Assembly: GCA_947625655.1 (NCBI GenBank) | Contig: CANQPD010000003.1 | Location: forward strand, 118,259 to 182,258 | DNA length: 64,000 nucleotides | Origin: an uncultured Dysosmobacter sp. | Lineage (GTDB): Bacteria > Bacillota > Clostridia > Oscillospirales > Oscillospiraceae | Direction of reading: 5' to 3' | Shown here: positions 24,609-34,755 of the stretch, piece by piece | How the letters are laid out: each line of letters starts with the position of its first letter | Numbering within the stretch: position 1 is the first letter of the stretch | Made by a program: the position numbers and the translations under genes | The notes under the pieces: generated by a model | Database searches by the model: none | Told to the model about the DNA's origin: nothing | What the model saw: only the letters and a program-made list of their open reading frames with translations

Positions 24609-25592
24609 ATGGGAACTATGAAACTGACCTTTGTCAATGTGGGCTACGGCGAGGCCATTTTGCTGGAATGTCCCGATCCCAAATCCGCGGATGGGACCTT
24701 CGTCATGCTGATCGACGGCGGCAGCGCCGAGGTCTCCGAGTTCGCGGACCGCTCCACCGGCCGGATCCCGCTTTCAAGCTATTTGGAGGCCCGGGGGCTG
24801 ACACATATCGATGTGATGGTCAACACCCATATTCATGAAGATCACATCTGCGGCCTGCTGCCGGCGGCCCGGGCATTCCCCCCTGCGGTGCTGTGGGTCA
24901 TCCCCACAGCCGCGGCCTGGCACGGCGAGATGAAAACACTGGATGTCTCCCTGGCGCGGACTCCCTCTCAGCGGAAGTTCATCCGGGCCATCAACGACTG
25001 GCAGACGCTCTGCCGGCTGGTGGAAGCCCACGGCGGGCGGGTGGAGACCCCCGCCGCCGGAAGCTCCGGGCAGCTGTGCGGCCCTTTACACTATCGGATA
25101 CTGGCGCCGGACACGGAGCGTATCGAAGAACTGGAAACAGGTCTGCGCCAGGTGTTTGCAGCGCTGGAGGACACTTTTCTGAATGTGCTGGACAGCCTGG
25201 ACTGCCGCATGAACAATTTCAGCCTGATGATGCTCCTGGATTTCCAGGGCACCCGCATCCTGCTTCCCGGCGACACCAACCGCGCCGGTTACGGCGGCAT
25301 CGATCCGGCAATGCTGAAGGCCGACCTGTTCAAGGTGGGCCACCACGGGCAGATTGACGGCGCGGATCAGCCTCTGCTCGACCGCGTGCGGCCCCGGGCC
25401 GTGGTCTGCTGCGCGTCCAGCGACCGCCGGTACAACAGCGCCCACCCGGATCTGCTGCGCATGATGAGGGACAGCGGCGCGGAACTGTTCTTTTCCGATT
25501 GCCCGCAGCTGCCGGGGCCGCATATCCCCCCCCATCAGGCGCTGCTTTTCAGCATTGGAGAAAACGGCGGCCTGACCGGCCAATATCTCTGA
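24609..25592 (+). CDS. Metallo-beta-lactamase-fold hydrolase (ComEC/Rec2-like)
   Basis: 327-residue cytoplasmic protein; no signal peptide. It begins LTFVNVGYGEAILLECPDP as in ComEC-type MBL domains; the zinc motif HIHEDH follows VMVNT, and later metal residues are in ILLPGDTNRAGYG and KVGHHGQIDG. The start overlaps nothing but is only 4 bases after the permease stop; an ATG nine bases on is possible. It sits inside the transporter operon between permease and ATPase genes, so a role in processing the imported compound (for example ester, lactone or phosphodiester cleavage) is inferred, not shown. Confidence 0.8.
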   Translation: MGTMKLTFVNVGYGEAILLECPDPKSADGTFVMLIDGGSAEVSEFADRSTGRIPLSSYLEARGLTHIDVMVNTHIHEDHICGLLPAARAFPPAVLWVIPTAAAWHGEMKTLDVSLARTPSQRKFIRAINDWQTLCRLVEAHGGRVETPAAGSSGQLCGPLHYRILAPDTERIEELETGLRQVFAALEDTFLNVLDSLDCRMNNFSLMMLLDFQGTRILLPGDTNRAGYGGIDPAMLKADLFKVGHHGQIDGADQPLLDRVRPRAVVCCASSDRRYNSAHPDLLRMMRDSGAELFFSDCPQLPGPHIPPHQALLFSIGENGGLTGQYL

Positions 25593-25608
25593 CAGGAGGA
25601 ACCCATTC

Positions 25609-26787
25609 ATGGCAGAAGTGGTTTTAAAAAACATCAAAAAGGTATACCCCAACACCGAGCCCAAGAAGAAAAAGAAGGGCGAGCCGGAGAAGAAAACCAA
25701 CCTCCAGATCACTGAGGAAGGCGTTCTGGCGGTTCAGGACTTCAATCTGGAAATCGCTGACAAGGAATTTATCGTGCTGGTCGGCCCCTCCGGCTGCGGC
25801 AAGTCCACCACGCTGCGGATGGTGGCCGGGCTGGAGGAGATCTCCGGCGGCGACCTGCTGATCGGCGGCAAGCGCATGAACGATGTGGAGCCCAAGGACC
25901 GGGACATCGCCATGGTGTTTCAAAGCTACGCCCTGTATCCCCACATGACAGTCCGGGGGAACATGGAATTCCCCCTGAAGCTCCGCAAAATGCCCAAGGA
26001 TGAAATCGACCGCCGGGTCAACCAGGCGGCGGAGACGCTGGGGATCACGGAGTACATGGACCGCAAGCCCAAGGCCCTGTCCGGCGGCCAGCGCCAGCGG
26101 GTGGCCATTGGCCGCGCCATCGTCCGGGAGCCCAAGGTGCTGCTGATGGACGAGCCCCTCAGCAACCTGGACGCCAAGCTGCGCAACCAGATGCGGGCGG
26201 AGATTTTGAAGCTGCGCCAGCGCATCAACAGCACATTCATCTATGTCACCCACGACCAAACCGAAGCCATGACCCTGGGCGACCGTATCGTCATTATGAA
26301 AGACGGCGTGATCCAGCAGATCGGCACCCCTCAGGAGGTGTTTGACCATCCCGCCAACCTGTTTGTGGCCGGCTTTATCGGCGTGCCCCAGATGAATTTC
26401 TTTGACGCTGAGCTGGTGAAGCGGGACGGCAGATACGCCGTGGAGCTTGGCGGCGTTTCCATTGCCCTGTCCGATGAAAAACAGGTCAAGCTGGAGAAAA
26501 ACCATGTCCAGCCCCAGGCCATCACCCTGGGCGTCCGCCCCGAGCATATTACGCTGAAGGGCGAATCCGCTCAAATGCTGACCGGCAAGGTGGATGTGTC
26601 GGAGATGATGGGCAGCGCCATCCATCTCCATGTGGACGTGCAGGGCAAGGATGTCATCATCATCGTGCAGACCATGGATCTGCGGGGGCAGAGCATCCCG
26701 GCCATGGGAAAAGACATCTCCTTCACTTTCCCCGCCGAAACCGTGCACCTGTTCGACAAAACCACCACCATGAATCTGGAAGCCTGA
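25609..26787 (+). CDS. Sugar ABC transporter ATPase (MsmX/UgpC type)
   Basis: 392-residue ATPase that energises carbohydrate importers. Walker A GPSGCGKST, Q-loop FQSYALYPHMTV, signature LSGGQRQR, Walker B VLLMDEPLSNLDAK and H-loop YVTHDQTEA are all intact; the C-terminal TOBE/regulatory domain follows (about 240-390). Odd point: between beta strands 1 and 2 there is a lysine-rich insertion of about 25 residues (EPKKKKKGEPEKKTNLQITE). Ends the operon at a terminator. Confidence 0.95.
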   Translation: MAEVVLKNIKKVYPNTEPKKKKKGEPEKKTNLQITEEGVLAVQDFNLEIADKEFIVLVGPSGCGKSTTLRMVAGLEEISGGDLLIGGKRMNDVEPKDRDIAMVFQSYALYPHMTVRGNMEFPLKLRKMPKDEIDRRVNQAAETLGITEYMDRKPKALSGGQRQRVAIGRAIVREPKVLLMDEPLSNLDAKLRNQMRAEILKLRQRINSTFIYVTHDQTEAMTLGDRIVIMKDGVIQQIGTPQEVFDHPANLFVAGFIGVPQMNFFDAELVKRDGRYAVELGGVSIALSDEKQVKLEKNHVQPQAITLGVRPEHITLKGESAQMLTGKVDVSEMMGSAIHLHVDVQGKDVIIIVQTMDLRGQSIPAMGKDISFTFPAETVHLFDKTTTMNLEA

Positions 26788-26806
26788 CCCGGAACATTTG
26801 ACAAAA

Positions 26807-26842
26807 GAAGAGCGGAGGCCGCGGCCCCCGCTCTTCTTTTTC
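26807..26842. terminator. Bidirectional terminator between ABC operon and SLH gene
   Basis: GAAGAGCGG pairs with CCGCTCTTC (arms 26807-26815 and 26828-26836) around a GC-rich inner stem; TTTTTCTC follows on the plus strand. It abuts the stop of the convergent SLH gene. Confidence 0.8.
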
Positions 26843-26844
26843 TC

Positions 26845-29800
26845 TTATTGCTCCGCCATGGCGCGGTACAGGAAGGTTACGATCTGCGCGCGGGTGCAGG
26901 GCTGGGCGGGGCCAAACGTATCGGCGGTGATGCCGCCGGTAATGGACTCAGCCACGGCCCACTTCACCGCGTCCGCGTAGTAGGCGCTGTCCGCCACATC
27001 GGTGAAGGGATTGCTGCCTGCGGTCTTTCTGCCGATGGCCCGGTACAGGAAAGTCATGGTCTGTCCCCGGGTCACAACGGCGTTGGGGCTGAAGGTGGTC
27101 GCGGTGCTGCCGGTGGTGATCCCCCGTTCCACGGCCCACAGTACAGCCTGGTAATAATATGCGCTCTCCGCCACATCGGTGAAGGGATTCACGCTCCCGG
27201 CCGCCTCCGGGCACCCGGCGGCACGCCACAGGAAGGTGACGGTCTGCGCGCGGGTGCAGGGAACATTGGGGCTGAAGGTGTCGTCGGTGGTGCCGCCGGT
27301 GATGCCCTGCTCCACAGCCCAGGCCACCGCGTCACGGTAATACGCGCTCCGCGGCACATCGGTGAAGACCAGTCCGTCAGACGCGGCGATCTCCGTAAAT
27401 GTGGCCTCCACGGTGACTTTGCCGGAGGGCATGGAGAATGTATACTTGGTGTCGCTCTTCTTCGTGACCTTCACAGCGCCGCCGGCGGTGGTAACGGTCA
27501 GCGCATCCAGCGCGTAACCGGCGTCGGGCTTTACGGTGATCGTCACCGTTGTGCCCCTGGATGCGTTCCTGGGGCTGACTGTGACGGTGCCGTTTCTGCC
27601 GCTGTCCACGCTGACAGCGTAGGTGGTGACGCTGCTCCCGCCATGGCCGCCGGACGGCGTGACGGGTGTGGCGGTCTCATCCTTGTAGCCAATGGCGTAG
27701 GTGGAGAACCTGCCTGCGAAAATATGGATCAGGCCGTTGGCCCTATCCAGCTGATAAGTGCCCTCAGTGCCCCCAGCCGCTTCGTTCAGCTTGGCAGCGC
27801 TTCCATCGTGATAGCGGTAGACCGCCACATCGCTCTTGCCGCCAAAATCGAAGGGCACCACGATCTCCATAACGGTCTGGGTCTCGCTGACAGCGGCGTC
27901 CGTGGAGGTCCCGCTTATCACAACGGTCTTTGTGACCTCGATCGCCAGATACTGCCAATTTGTCGTACCGGCCGCCGCGGTCTGCCTGATTTGGGCAGCG
28001 CCGTCGGCCTGGGACTCCGCCTTGGCCTCCACGGTCATGGAGACGGTGACCTTGGTGTCCGTTGTCCCCTGGATCAGCTTTTCAGCCTCATCATCCAGGC
28101 CGCCCACCACCACATTGGGAGTGCCGGTGCTGACGTCCAGATGGGAATTGGCGCCCTCCGTGGGCTTGGTGACAGTCACAGTCTCGTCACGGTCCGTAAT
28201 TGTAACGAGAGAGGTCTTGACCCACTGCTCCCCGCCGGACGTGCCGCTGACAACGATGTTGTACGCGCCGGCCGGGACGTGGCCGGTAAAGGCATACGCG
28301 CCGCTGGCGTTCGTCCGCCCGGTCTCAAGCACAATGCTGCCCCGCTTCAGCGTCACATCCGCGTCAGCGACAGGATTGCCGCTTTGATCCTTCACCGTCA
28401 CACCGACGCTGAAGCGCACCTGCTTCCACCCGGCGTAAAGGGTGATGTCCTCCGCCACGGTGTCCGTTTCAAAGTCCCAGGCGGCGGTGCAGGCCGCATC
28501 CTTGTACCAGCCCTGGAACGCATAGTCCTCCCGTGTGGGATCGGCGGGCCTGGCGGCCTTGCCGCCGTAGGAGAGATCCGCCGCGGCGCTGACGGCGCTG
28601 CCGCCCTTGCTGTCAAAGGTGACCGTAATGGCCGGTCCCGCGGCAATGGTATTGCTCGCTTCCTCGCCGTGGGGCGCGGCAGCGGTGGCCTTGATGCGGA
28701 CCGTCACAGCCGTTCCGGCGGCGAGGTCCGTCAGATCAGCGGGGCCGGAGATCCAGGCGCCGGCGCCGATCCGATATTCCATGGCTTCGGTGATGCCGGT
28801 GATCCTGCCGTCGCCCTTGCCCTTTACGGTCTCATCGGTCTTGACAAGGCCGGGGGCGGCGGGCCGGGACGCTAGGGAAATGGCCGTCCAGCCGGAGGCG
28901 GCGTGGTTCTGATCCTCCACCTTGCGGATATAGAGGGTCTGGCCCAGATAGGCCGTCACGCTGCCGCCGGAGACCGGCGTGCCGGTCCCATCGCTGGCCG
29001 TGCTGACCTCATAGCCGCTGTCCACCGCGATGGTCTCGGCGGCGTAGTCCAGGGTATAGCCCTCGCCCGCCGCCGGCGCGGCGGTGCTGGTGTCCTTTGT
29101 GATATTGGCGGTGACGCTGGCGGGCTGGGCGCTCAGGATGTAGTTGCCCGCGTCCGCGCCGGCCAGGGAGAAGCCGGAGAAGGTGACCGCGATGCCGGTC
29201 CCGGCGTTGGGGCCGGCAAATGCCGCCGTGCCCTGGACGACCGACACCGTATCGCCGGAGATCACGCCGTCAATCACAGCGGCGCCGGTCATAACGGCGC
29301 TGGTATCGCCGTCATACACCTTATCCGCCGCGCCCAGTCCCGTGATGGTGACAGGCTTCGCCGTGATATCGGCGGTAAGGCTGGGCAGGGTCAGAGTGTA
29401 GTTGGCCGCCTTATCCCCGCTCAGGGCATAGCCGGTGAGGGTGACCGCCTTGCCGGTGCCGACGTTCTCGTCGCCAAAAGCGGCCGTGCCCGGGGTAAGG
29501 GTCAGAGCGTCTCCCAAAACCGCGCCGCTGATGGCGGCGGTTCCGGTAACAGTGACGTCAGTAGTGCCGTCGTACACCTTGTTCTCCGCGGTCAGGCCGG
29601 TGACGGTGACTGCTTTCTTGGCCACATCCACCGTGCCGGAGACAACGACAACATCCGTATACGCCCTGCCGCCGATGGTGCCGCTGTACAGCACCTGGAA
29701 GGTCTGGCCCTCGCCCGCGTCAGGCGCGCCCGTCACATCCAGTCTGTACGTGCCGGCGCCGGTCTGGTCCCCCACCTTGGCGGTGATGGTGTTGATGGTG

Positions 29801-32800
29801 ACGATCTGCGCCCAGGTGTCGCCGTAAGTGGGATCGGCCTTCAAAGTGACGGCATTGTCCGCCGTGGCGGGCGCTCCGTCCACCGTAAAGGCCACGTCCA
29901 CGACAGTGACCGTGATGGTGCCGCTGACGCTGGCCTCGGCGTAGTTGCCGGTGCCGGCAAAGGTATAACCGATGGCGGCCGTGGCGCCGGCGGCCGATCC
30001 GGCCAGCGCGGTTTTGACCTCCTCCGCCGTCTTTGTCCCGCCGTCATAGGTATAGGTAATATTGCCGGTGGCCGCTTCGCCGTTCACGCCGGTGATAACG
30101 GGGAGGGCAAAGGCGCCGTCGCCCCTGACCGCCGTCTGCGTCTGGTTGGTGGCGTCGGTCACGGTTGTGCAGGGCTCAATGGTGCCTGTCAGGTAGGTGA
30201 GGTCGGGCTGGATCAGGGTATAGTTGCCCGCCTTGGCTCCGGCCAGCGTAAAGACGCCTGTGCCGGTAACAGCCTTGCCGGTGCCGGCATTCGCGTCCGC
30301 GAAGGTGCCGGAGATAGACGCCTCCGCCACGGAGACATCATCAGTCCCCATCTTCCCCGCCAGCGCGCCGGGGAGGATCGCGGCACTGCTGGTGCCGTCA
30401 TAGGTCTTCGTCTCCACGCTGACAGAGAGGGTCAGCGCGGCCTTTTCCAGGTTCCAGGTCCTGGTGATTGTGCCGGAGTAATTGCCCGTGCCCGTGAAGG
30501 TGACCGTGACAGCGGACGCCGCCACATCTGTCAGGCTTTCAGCGCCGGAAACGGTGTAGTCTGTACCCTTAGTCAGCGAGGTCGTGACCGGCGCGGAAAT
30601 CGGAGCGCCGGTATAAACCGGATTCTCACCCATGGTGAAATCGCTGTCCGTCAGGGCCTTGGGGAGGACGGTGACCGTCCCCAGCTCCATGGTGCCGGCG
30701 GCGTAAACCTCTCCCTCCGCCGCGTCAACACAGAGCGTATACGCCCCGGCGTCCTTCGCCTCTGTCACGTCAGCGCCGTTCTTCTTAAGGGAATAGGTGC
30801 ACGCACCCACGCCCTCCATGGCGGAAACAGCGGCGGTAATGGCGGAGGCTTGGTCACTGCCGTTATAGATCAGCTCCAGCGCCCTAAGGCCTGTCACATC
30901 AAACGCATCCGCATCCAGGGCCTTGCCCTGAACGGCGGGGATCGTCACGGACACGCTCACGTCTCCGACCCGGATCGTAAAGGTGGTATCGCCCTTTTTC
31001 AGCGCGGTGCCGCTGGTGTAGACGATCTCATAGTCGGTGAAAGCTGCATCGGTGGAGCCGTCGTCATAGGAGGCCGCAACAGTCAGCTCATCTTTTGCGA
31101 CGGTATCGCCGTGGGTCTTGTTCCCCACGCGATTTTCGCTGACAGACAGGCCGGTGAGCGTCTTCTCCGCGGTGGCGGGGAAGGTCTTCGTCAGGACGAT
31201 CTGGGTGTTGTTGACAAAACGGACCTCGTAATCCGCGCAGGTGATATTTTGGGCAAAGCTGTTGCCATTGGAGGCGTTCAGGGTGATCTCCACGGAGTAC
31301 ACCGTACTGGCCCCGAAAGTGGTGCCGTTAAATTCGACGTCGCCGGTCTTCCAGACCAGGCTTGTCACTGTTACAGCGCCGCCGCCAACGGTAACGGCAT
31401 CAGCCGTCACGGGCGTCCCGCCCGTCACGGGTGCCGCCACGCCGGAAATGGACACGGAGGTCAGGGGCGCCGGGGTGATGCTGGCGGTTGTGGTAACGGT
31501 GTTTCCAGACAGGTTGTAATTGCCCGCAGCCGCAGTGCTGCCAAGGGTCACCGTGACCTCGACAGTTCTTCCACTGCCGACCTGGGTGTTGTTGAATGCG
31601 CCGGTGGCGGTATAATCGGTGCCCAGAATCAGCGTGTCGCCGTTTTTCAGGCCGCTGAACGTCACACCTGTGACCGTGGCGGCAGTATATCCGTCATACA
31701 CCTTATCCGCCACAGTTGCGCTTTCCGCCGTCAGCTCGGCCTTGGCAACGGTAACTGTAACCGTACACTCCACTGCCTTGTAGGCGGTGGTATCCGTCGG
31801 CGTGAACACCGCCGTGGCCGTCATGGTCCCCGCCTTGGTGATCTTCGGCACAGGCGCTTTCCAGCTCCAGGAACCGGAAACCTCCGCCGCATCAGCATCG
31901 TCGCCGGCCTTGACCGCGCCGCCGGTAATGGAAACGTCATTCAGCGTATCGCCGTAGGTGGCCGCCGCCGTGGGGGCGGTTGTGACAACAGGGGTCACCG
32001 CGGCCTGCCCAACCGTCACCTCTGCGACGGCGCTGAGCATGTTGTTCTTCACCGCGACGGCCTTGACCGTGGCCCCGGGCGCGGAGAACGCCCCGGTGTA
32101 TCTCGTGCTTGCTATGGTCGGCTCAATGCCGTCAGTGGTGTAATAGATCACCGCGCCATCCTCGGCGGTGATGGTGACCATCCCATCCTCGCTGCTGATC
32201 GTGGGGGCGGCGGGCTTCAGGCCGTTGTTCCACGTCACAAGCTCCCTGCCGGGTGCGTTGGGGTTGTTAAAATCTGCAATGCTCTCTACCTTGTTCCCGT
32301 TGAGCGTCAGCGTGCCCTGGCCGATGAGGAACTGAACAGCATCCTCATACCACTCGCCGGCATTCCGGAGCATGGCGGCATACAGCAGGCCGGTCTCCTC
32401 CCCGGCGTCCGCTGCCGCGCCGCCTGCCGCCGCCGTGGCGCACTTATAGAGGAACACCGCGATCTGGGCGTTGGACGCCGCCGCGTAGGGGGTAAAGGTG
32501 GTCTCGGTGGTTCCGCTGATAATGCCGCGCCGGTAGAAGAACTCGATCGCCGTCTTCTGTGCCTCCGTGCAGCCGTCAATGTCCGTAAAGGGCAGAGGCT
32601 TGTCTTCCCCGCGGCCCTCTGCCAGCGTCATATCCGCAAGGAGGGTCCTGTAGTCGTTGTAGACCTGCTCGGCCATCTCCGCCCGGGTGGCGCCGCCGGC
32701 GGGGGCGATCATGTTAATGCTGCCATTGTTAAGCGCCGCAGCGCACTGGGAGAGCCAGTTCCCCAGGTCCTTCTGCGACACCGCCAGATCAAGGCCGAAA

Positions 32801-34569
32801 GCAGTTCCGCTGACCGCATCATCGGCAGTCAGGACGCCCATGGCGTAAAGGCAGTTGATGGCCGCCGCGTACCACGCCGAAGAAATAACGTCACTATAAG
32901 GAATAATCACTGGCTCCGCATTGCTCCGGCTGCCGGCGGCCCTCCAGATGATCACCGCCGCCTGGGCCCGGGTCACAGTGCCGTCGGGATCGAACGTGTC
33001 GGCGCCGGTCCCGGTGAGGATCTGCGCGCTGTACAGGCGGTTGATCGCCTCCTGCTGTTTCTGGGTGCAGCTGCCAATGTCTTTGAAGTTGGCGCTCACG
33101 CCGCTGCCGCCCGTGATGTGGGTATTGAGCTTTTCGCTGACCTGCTCCGCCATCTCCGCCCGGGTGACAGTCTTTTCCGGCGCAGGCGGGGTGTACTTGG
33201 CATTGCTCAGCACCGGGCCGTTGGTAAACCCAATCCCGTTTTGGGAGACCTTGTTTGCAACCGGGTGGGATGTAAGGAACTCCATCCCTTTGACCACGGT
33301 CGTGCCGCCCACCAGCAGCCAGTTTTCATTCTCAACGCCGGACAGTGCGCCGGAATTTCCGCCAGTCGGGTCATTCCAGGTGACGTCCACGGCGTACCAA
33401 TTGTCCCCCATCTGGACATAGTTCCACATGTGGGCCTCTCCGTCGCTGTCGGCGCTGTTTTTTGCATGACCGTCAACCAGGACGCAGGGGATCCCCACCT
33501 CGTCGCAGAGGACCTTAAAAGCCCGGGCATAGCCCTCGCACACGGGGCCGTCCCCGCCCGTTCTGCCCTCCAAAGCGCTGGTGCACTCCCACGCGGCTCT
33601 GGGTGCACTGCTGCTTTGGCCGCCGCTGACGTATGTATTATATTCGTTGTGCGTGGTCAGCCACTTATTGAAATATGTGATCTTTTCAACATCACTCCCG
33701 CCGATGGGGAAATCAGAACCTAAAATACTGTTGATATGTTGATCTCTGGCAGCAATATCATTTTTGATCAACGTTTCGCCCTGATACTGGTCATCCCGCA
33801 AATCAAAATCGCTGCTGTTTTTCAGGGAAAAGAATACATATATCTCTGCTTTCGTAAAGGCGTTGCCCGACTTATATGTAAATGTCTGGCAGTTTGCATA
33901 GCTGCTGTTTCCCAGCCAAAAAACCTCTGGATGGTCCCGGTCAAAGGCATTATACGCCGCCGCTACGCATGCCAAGGCATACGTCTTTTGCTGCTCCACC
34001 TTCGTCTGATCAGTCTCCGTTATTTTTGTAACAAAAATGGAACTTCCGGTAGACGTATGCAAAACATCGCCCGTATTTAAAGCACTATATGTGTCAGGAC
34101 TGCCAGGGTCCGCAGTTCCTGTCTCAAAATACGTGTCCTCGATCAGGATATCGTCAGTGCCGTCATTGTCCGCGCCTTCTGCAAGCGCATCATAAAAATC
34201 TACCGCGTAATCCGGCAGGATGACCCGGTCGATCCAATTCGTGTAGTTATCCTCTTTCAGGTCAGGTGCCCCGGTCTCCACCGAAAAAAGCGATATCCCC
34301 GTGTCCGCGCAGGTCTCCAGATCTCCCAGGTCAACGACCTCCCAGCTGATATCGACCTGCATATCATCGGCAGGGTCATTGCCTGGATCCGGTGCCGCCG
34401 TCTCCTCCTCCGGCTCCGTCTCCTCCGTTGTGCCGTCCTCCGGCAGAGCGGTTTCCTCCGTCAGCGCGCTTTCCGGCGCTTCTGCAGGCTCGTCCGCCAG
34501 CGCCGCCGTGGGCGCCAGGGACAGGCACAGCGCCAGCACCAGCAGAGCGCTCATGATCCGTTTTCTCAT
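26845..34569 (-). CDS. Giant S-layer-homology surface protein with transglutaminase-like domain
   Basis: 2574 residues, exported and probably held to the cell wall by SLH domains. In order: signal peptide (1-25); acidic Thr/Glu/Pro region (26-75); transglutaminase/protease-like domain with apparent triad C344 (GPVCEGYARAF), H380 (EAHMWNYV) and D395 (VDVTWND); degenerate SLH-like repeats (about 465-770); a chitobiase-like segment (VIYYTTDGIEPT, ~815); a long array of beta-sandwich repeats with four YDG-type units (near 957, 1387, 1663 and 1747); a Listeria-Bacteroides repeat (~1983-2047, FQGWYKD...LYAGWK); a carboxypeptidase-regulatory-like domain (~2057-2110); an InlB-type repeat (~2317-2393); three C-terminal SLH domains (~2400-2573). 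GGAGGAG precedes the ATG. Role in adhesion or wall cross-linking is inferred. Confidence 0.93.
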   Translation of the reverse strand: MRKRIMSALLVLALCLSLAPTAALADEPAEAPESALTEETALPEDGTTEETEPEEETAAPDPGNDPADDMQVDISWEVVDLGDLETCADTGISLFSVETGAPDLKEDNYTNWIDRVILPDYAVDFYDALAEGADNDGTDDILIEDTYFETGTADPGSPDTYSALNTGDVLHTSTGSSIFVTKITETDQTKVEQQKTYALACVAAAYNAFDRDHPEVFWLGNSSYANCQTFTYKSGNAFTKAEIYVFFSLKNSSDFDLRDDQYQGETLIKNDIAARDQHINSILGSDFPIGGSDVEKITYFNKWLTTHNEYNTYVSGGQSSSAPRAAWECTSALEGRTGGDGPVCEGYARAFKVLCDEVGIPCVLVDGHAKNSADSDGEAHMWNYVQMGDNWYAVDVTWNDPTGGNSGALSGVENENWLLVGGTTVVKGMEFLTSHPVANKVSQNGIGFTNGPVLSNAKYTPPAPEKTVTRAEMAEQVSEKLNTHITGGSGVSANFKDIGSCTQKQQEAINRLYSAQILTGTGADTFDPDGTVTRAQAAVIIWRAAGSRSNAEPVIIPYSDVISSAWYAAAINCLYAMGVLTADDAVSGTAFGLDLAVSQKDLGNWLSQCAAALNNGSINMIAPAGGATRAEMAEQVYNDYRTLLADMTLAEGRGEDKPLPFTDIDGCTEAQKTAIEFFYRRGIISGTTETTFTPYAAASNAQIAVFLYKCATAAAGGAAADAGEETGLLYAAMLRNAGEWYEDAVQFLIGQGTLTLNGNKVESIADFNNPNAPGRELVTWNNGLKPAAPTISSEDGMVTITAEDGAVIYYTTDGIEPTIASTRYTGAFSAPGATVKAVAVKNNMLSAVAEVTVGQAAVTPVVTTAPTAAATYGDTLNDVSITGGAVKAGDDADAAEVSGSWSWKAPVPKITKAGTMTATAVFTPTDTTAYKAVECTVTVTVAKAELTAESATVADKVYDGYTAATVTGVTFSGLKNGDTLILGTDYTATGAFNNTQVGSGRTVEVTVTLGSTAAAGNYNLSGNTVTTTASITPAPLTSVSISGVAAPVTGGTPVTADAVTVGGGAVTVTSLVWKTGDVEFNGTTFGASTVYSVEITLNASNGNSFAQNITCADYEVRFVNNTQIVLTKTFPATAEKTLTGLSVSENRVGNKTHGDTVAKDELTVAASYDDGSTDAAFTDYEIVYTSGTALKKGDTTFTIRVGDVSVSVTIPAVQGKALDADAFDVTGLRALELIYNGSDQASAITAAVSAMEGVGACTYSLKKNGADVTEAKDAGAYTLCVDAAEGEVYAAGTMELGTVTVLPKALTDSDFTMGENPVYTGAPISAPVTTSLTKGTDYTVSGAESLTDVAASAVTVTFTGTGNYSGTITRTWNLEKAALTLSVSVETKTYDGTSSAAILPGALAGKMGTDDVSVAEASISGTFADANAGTGKAVTGTGVFTLAGAKAGNYTLIQPDLTYLTGTIEPCTTVTDATNQTQTAVRGDGAFALPVITGVNGEAATGNITYTYDGGTKTAEEVKTALAGSAAGATAAIGYTFAGTGNYAEASVSGTITVTVVDVAFTVDGAPATADNAVTLKADPTYGDTWAQIVTINTITAKVGDQTGAGTYRLDVTGAPDAGEGQTFQVLYSGTIGGRAYTDVVVVSGTVDVAKKAVTVTGLTAENKVYDGTTDVTVTGTAAISGAVLGDALTLTPGTAAFGDENVGTGKAVTLTGYALSGDKAANYTLTLPSLTADITAKPVTITGLGAADKVYDGDTSAVMTGAAVIDGVISGDTVSVVQGTAAFAGPNAGTGIAVTFSGFSLAGADAGNYILSAQPASVTANITKDTSTAAPAAGEGYTLDYAAETIAVDSGYEVSTASDGTGTPVSGGSVTAYLGQTLYIRKVEDQNHAASGWTAISLASRPAAPGLVKTDETVKGKGDGRITGITEAMEYRIGAGAWISGPADLTDLAAGTAVTVRIKATAAAPHGEEASNTIAAGPAITVTFDSKGGSAVSAAADLSYGGKAARPADPTREDYAFQGWYKDAACTAAWDFETDTVAEDITLYAGWKQVRFSVGVTVKDQSGNPVADADVTLKRGSIVLETGRTNASGAYAFTGHVPAGAYNIVVSGTSGGEQWVKTSLVTITDRDETVTVTKPTEGANSHLDVSTGTPNVVVGGLDDEAEKLIQGTTDTKVTVSMTVEAKAESQADGAAQIRQTAAAGTTNWQYLAIEVTKTVVISGTSTDAAVSETQTVMEIVVPFDFGGKSDVAVYRYHDGSAAKLNEAAGGTEGTYQLDRANGLIHIFAGRFSTYAIGYKDETATPVTPSGGHGGSSVTTYAVSVDSGRNGTVTVSPRNASRGTTVTITVKPDAGYALDALTVTTAGGAVKVTKKSDTKYTFSMPSGKVTVEATFTEIAASDGLVFTDVPRSAYYRDAVAWAVEQGITGGTTDDTFSPNVPCTRAQTVTFLWRAAGCPEAAGSVNPFTDVAESAYYYQAVLWAVERGITTGSTATTFSPNAVVTRGQTMTFLYRAIGRKTAGSNPFTDVADSAYYADAVKWAVAESITGGITADTFGPAQPCTRAQIVTFLYRAMAEQ

Positions 34570-34755
34570 AAAACTCCTCCTCGTCTCATTGATCCACCAT
34601 ATATTTCACATGTTTTGCTCCCGTGTATCAGCCGGCCCCCGCCGCGGTTCCGCCCGCGGTCAAAGGCCTTTTGTCCTGCCGTTGGCAGGACAAAGCAGGG
34701 GTTGGCCTCCCCCTGACAGGGGTATCTACGATTGGGGGAAGCACCCCGGCAGGAA

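Noticed and set aside
27000-27400. Evenly spaced similar segments that could suggest a CRISPR or tandem DNA repeat
   Set aside because: They encode the three SLH domains; similarity is at protein level with no identical repeat-spacer pattern.
28903-33723. 1606-codon plus-strand open frame antisense to the giant SLH gene (also 26848-28875)
   Set aside because: Composition is Gly/Arg/His/Val-rich without domains, an artefact of GC-rich third positions; the minus strand gives recognisable domains throughout.
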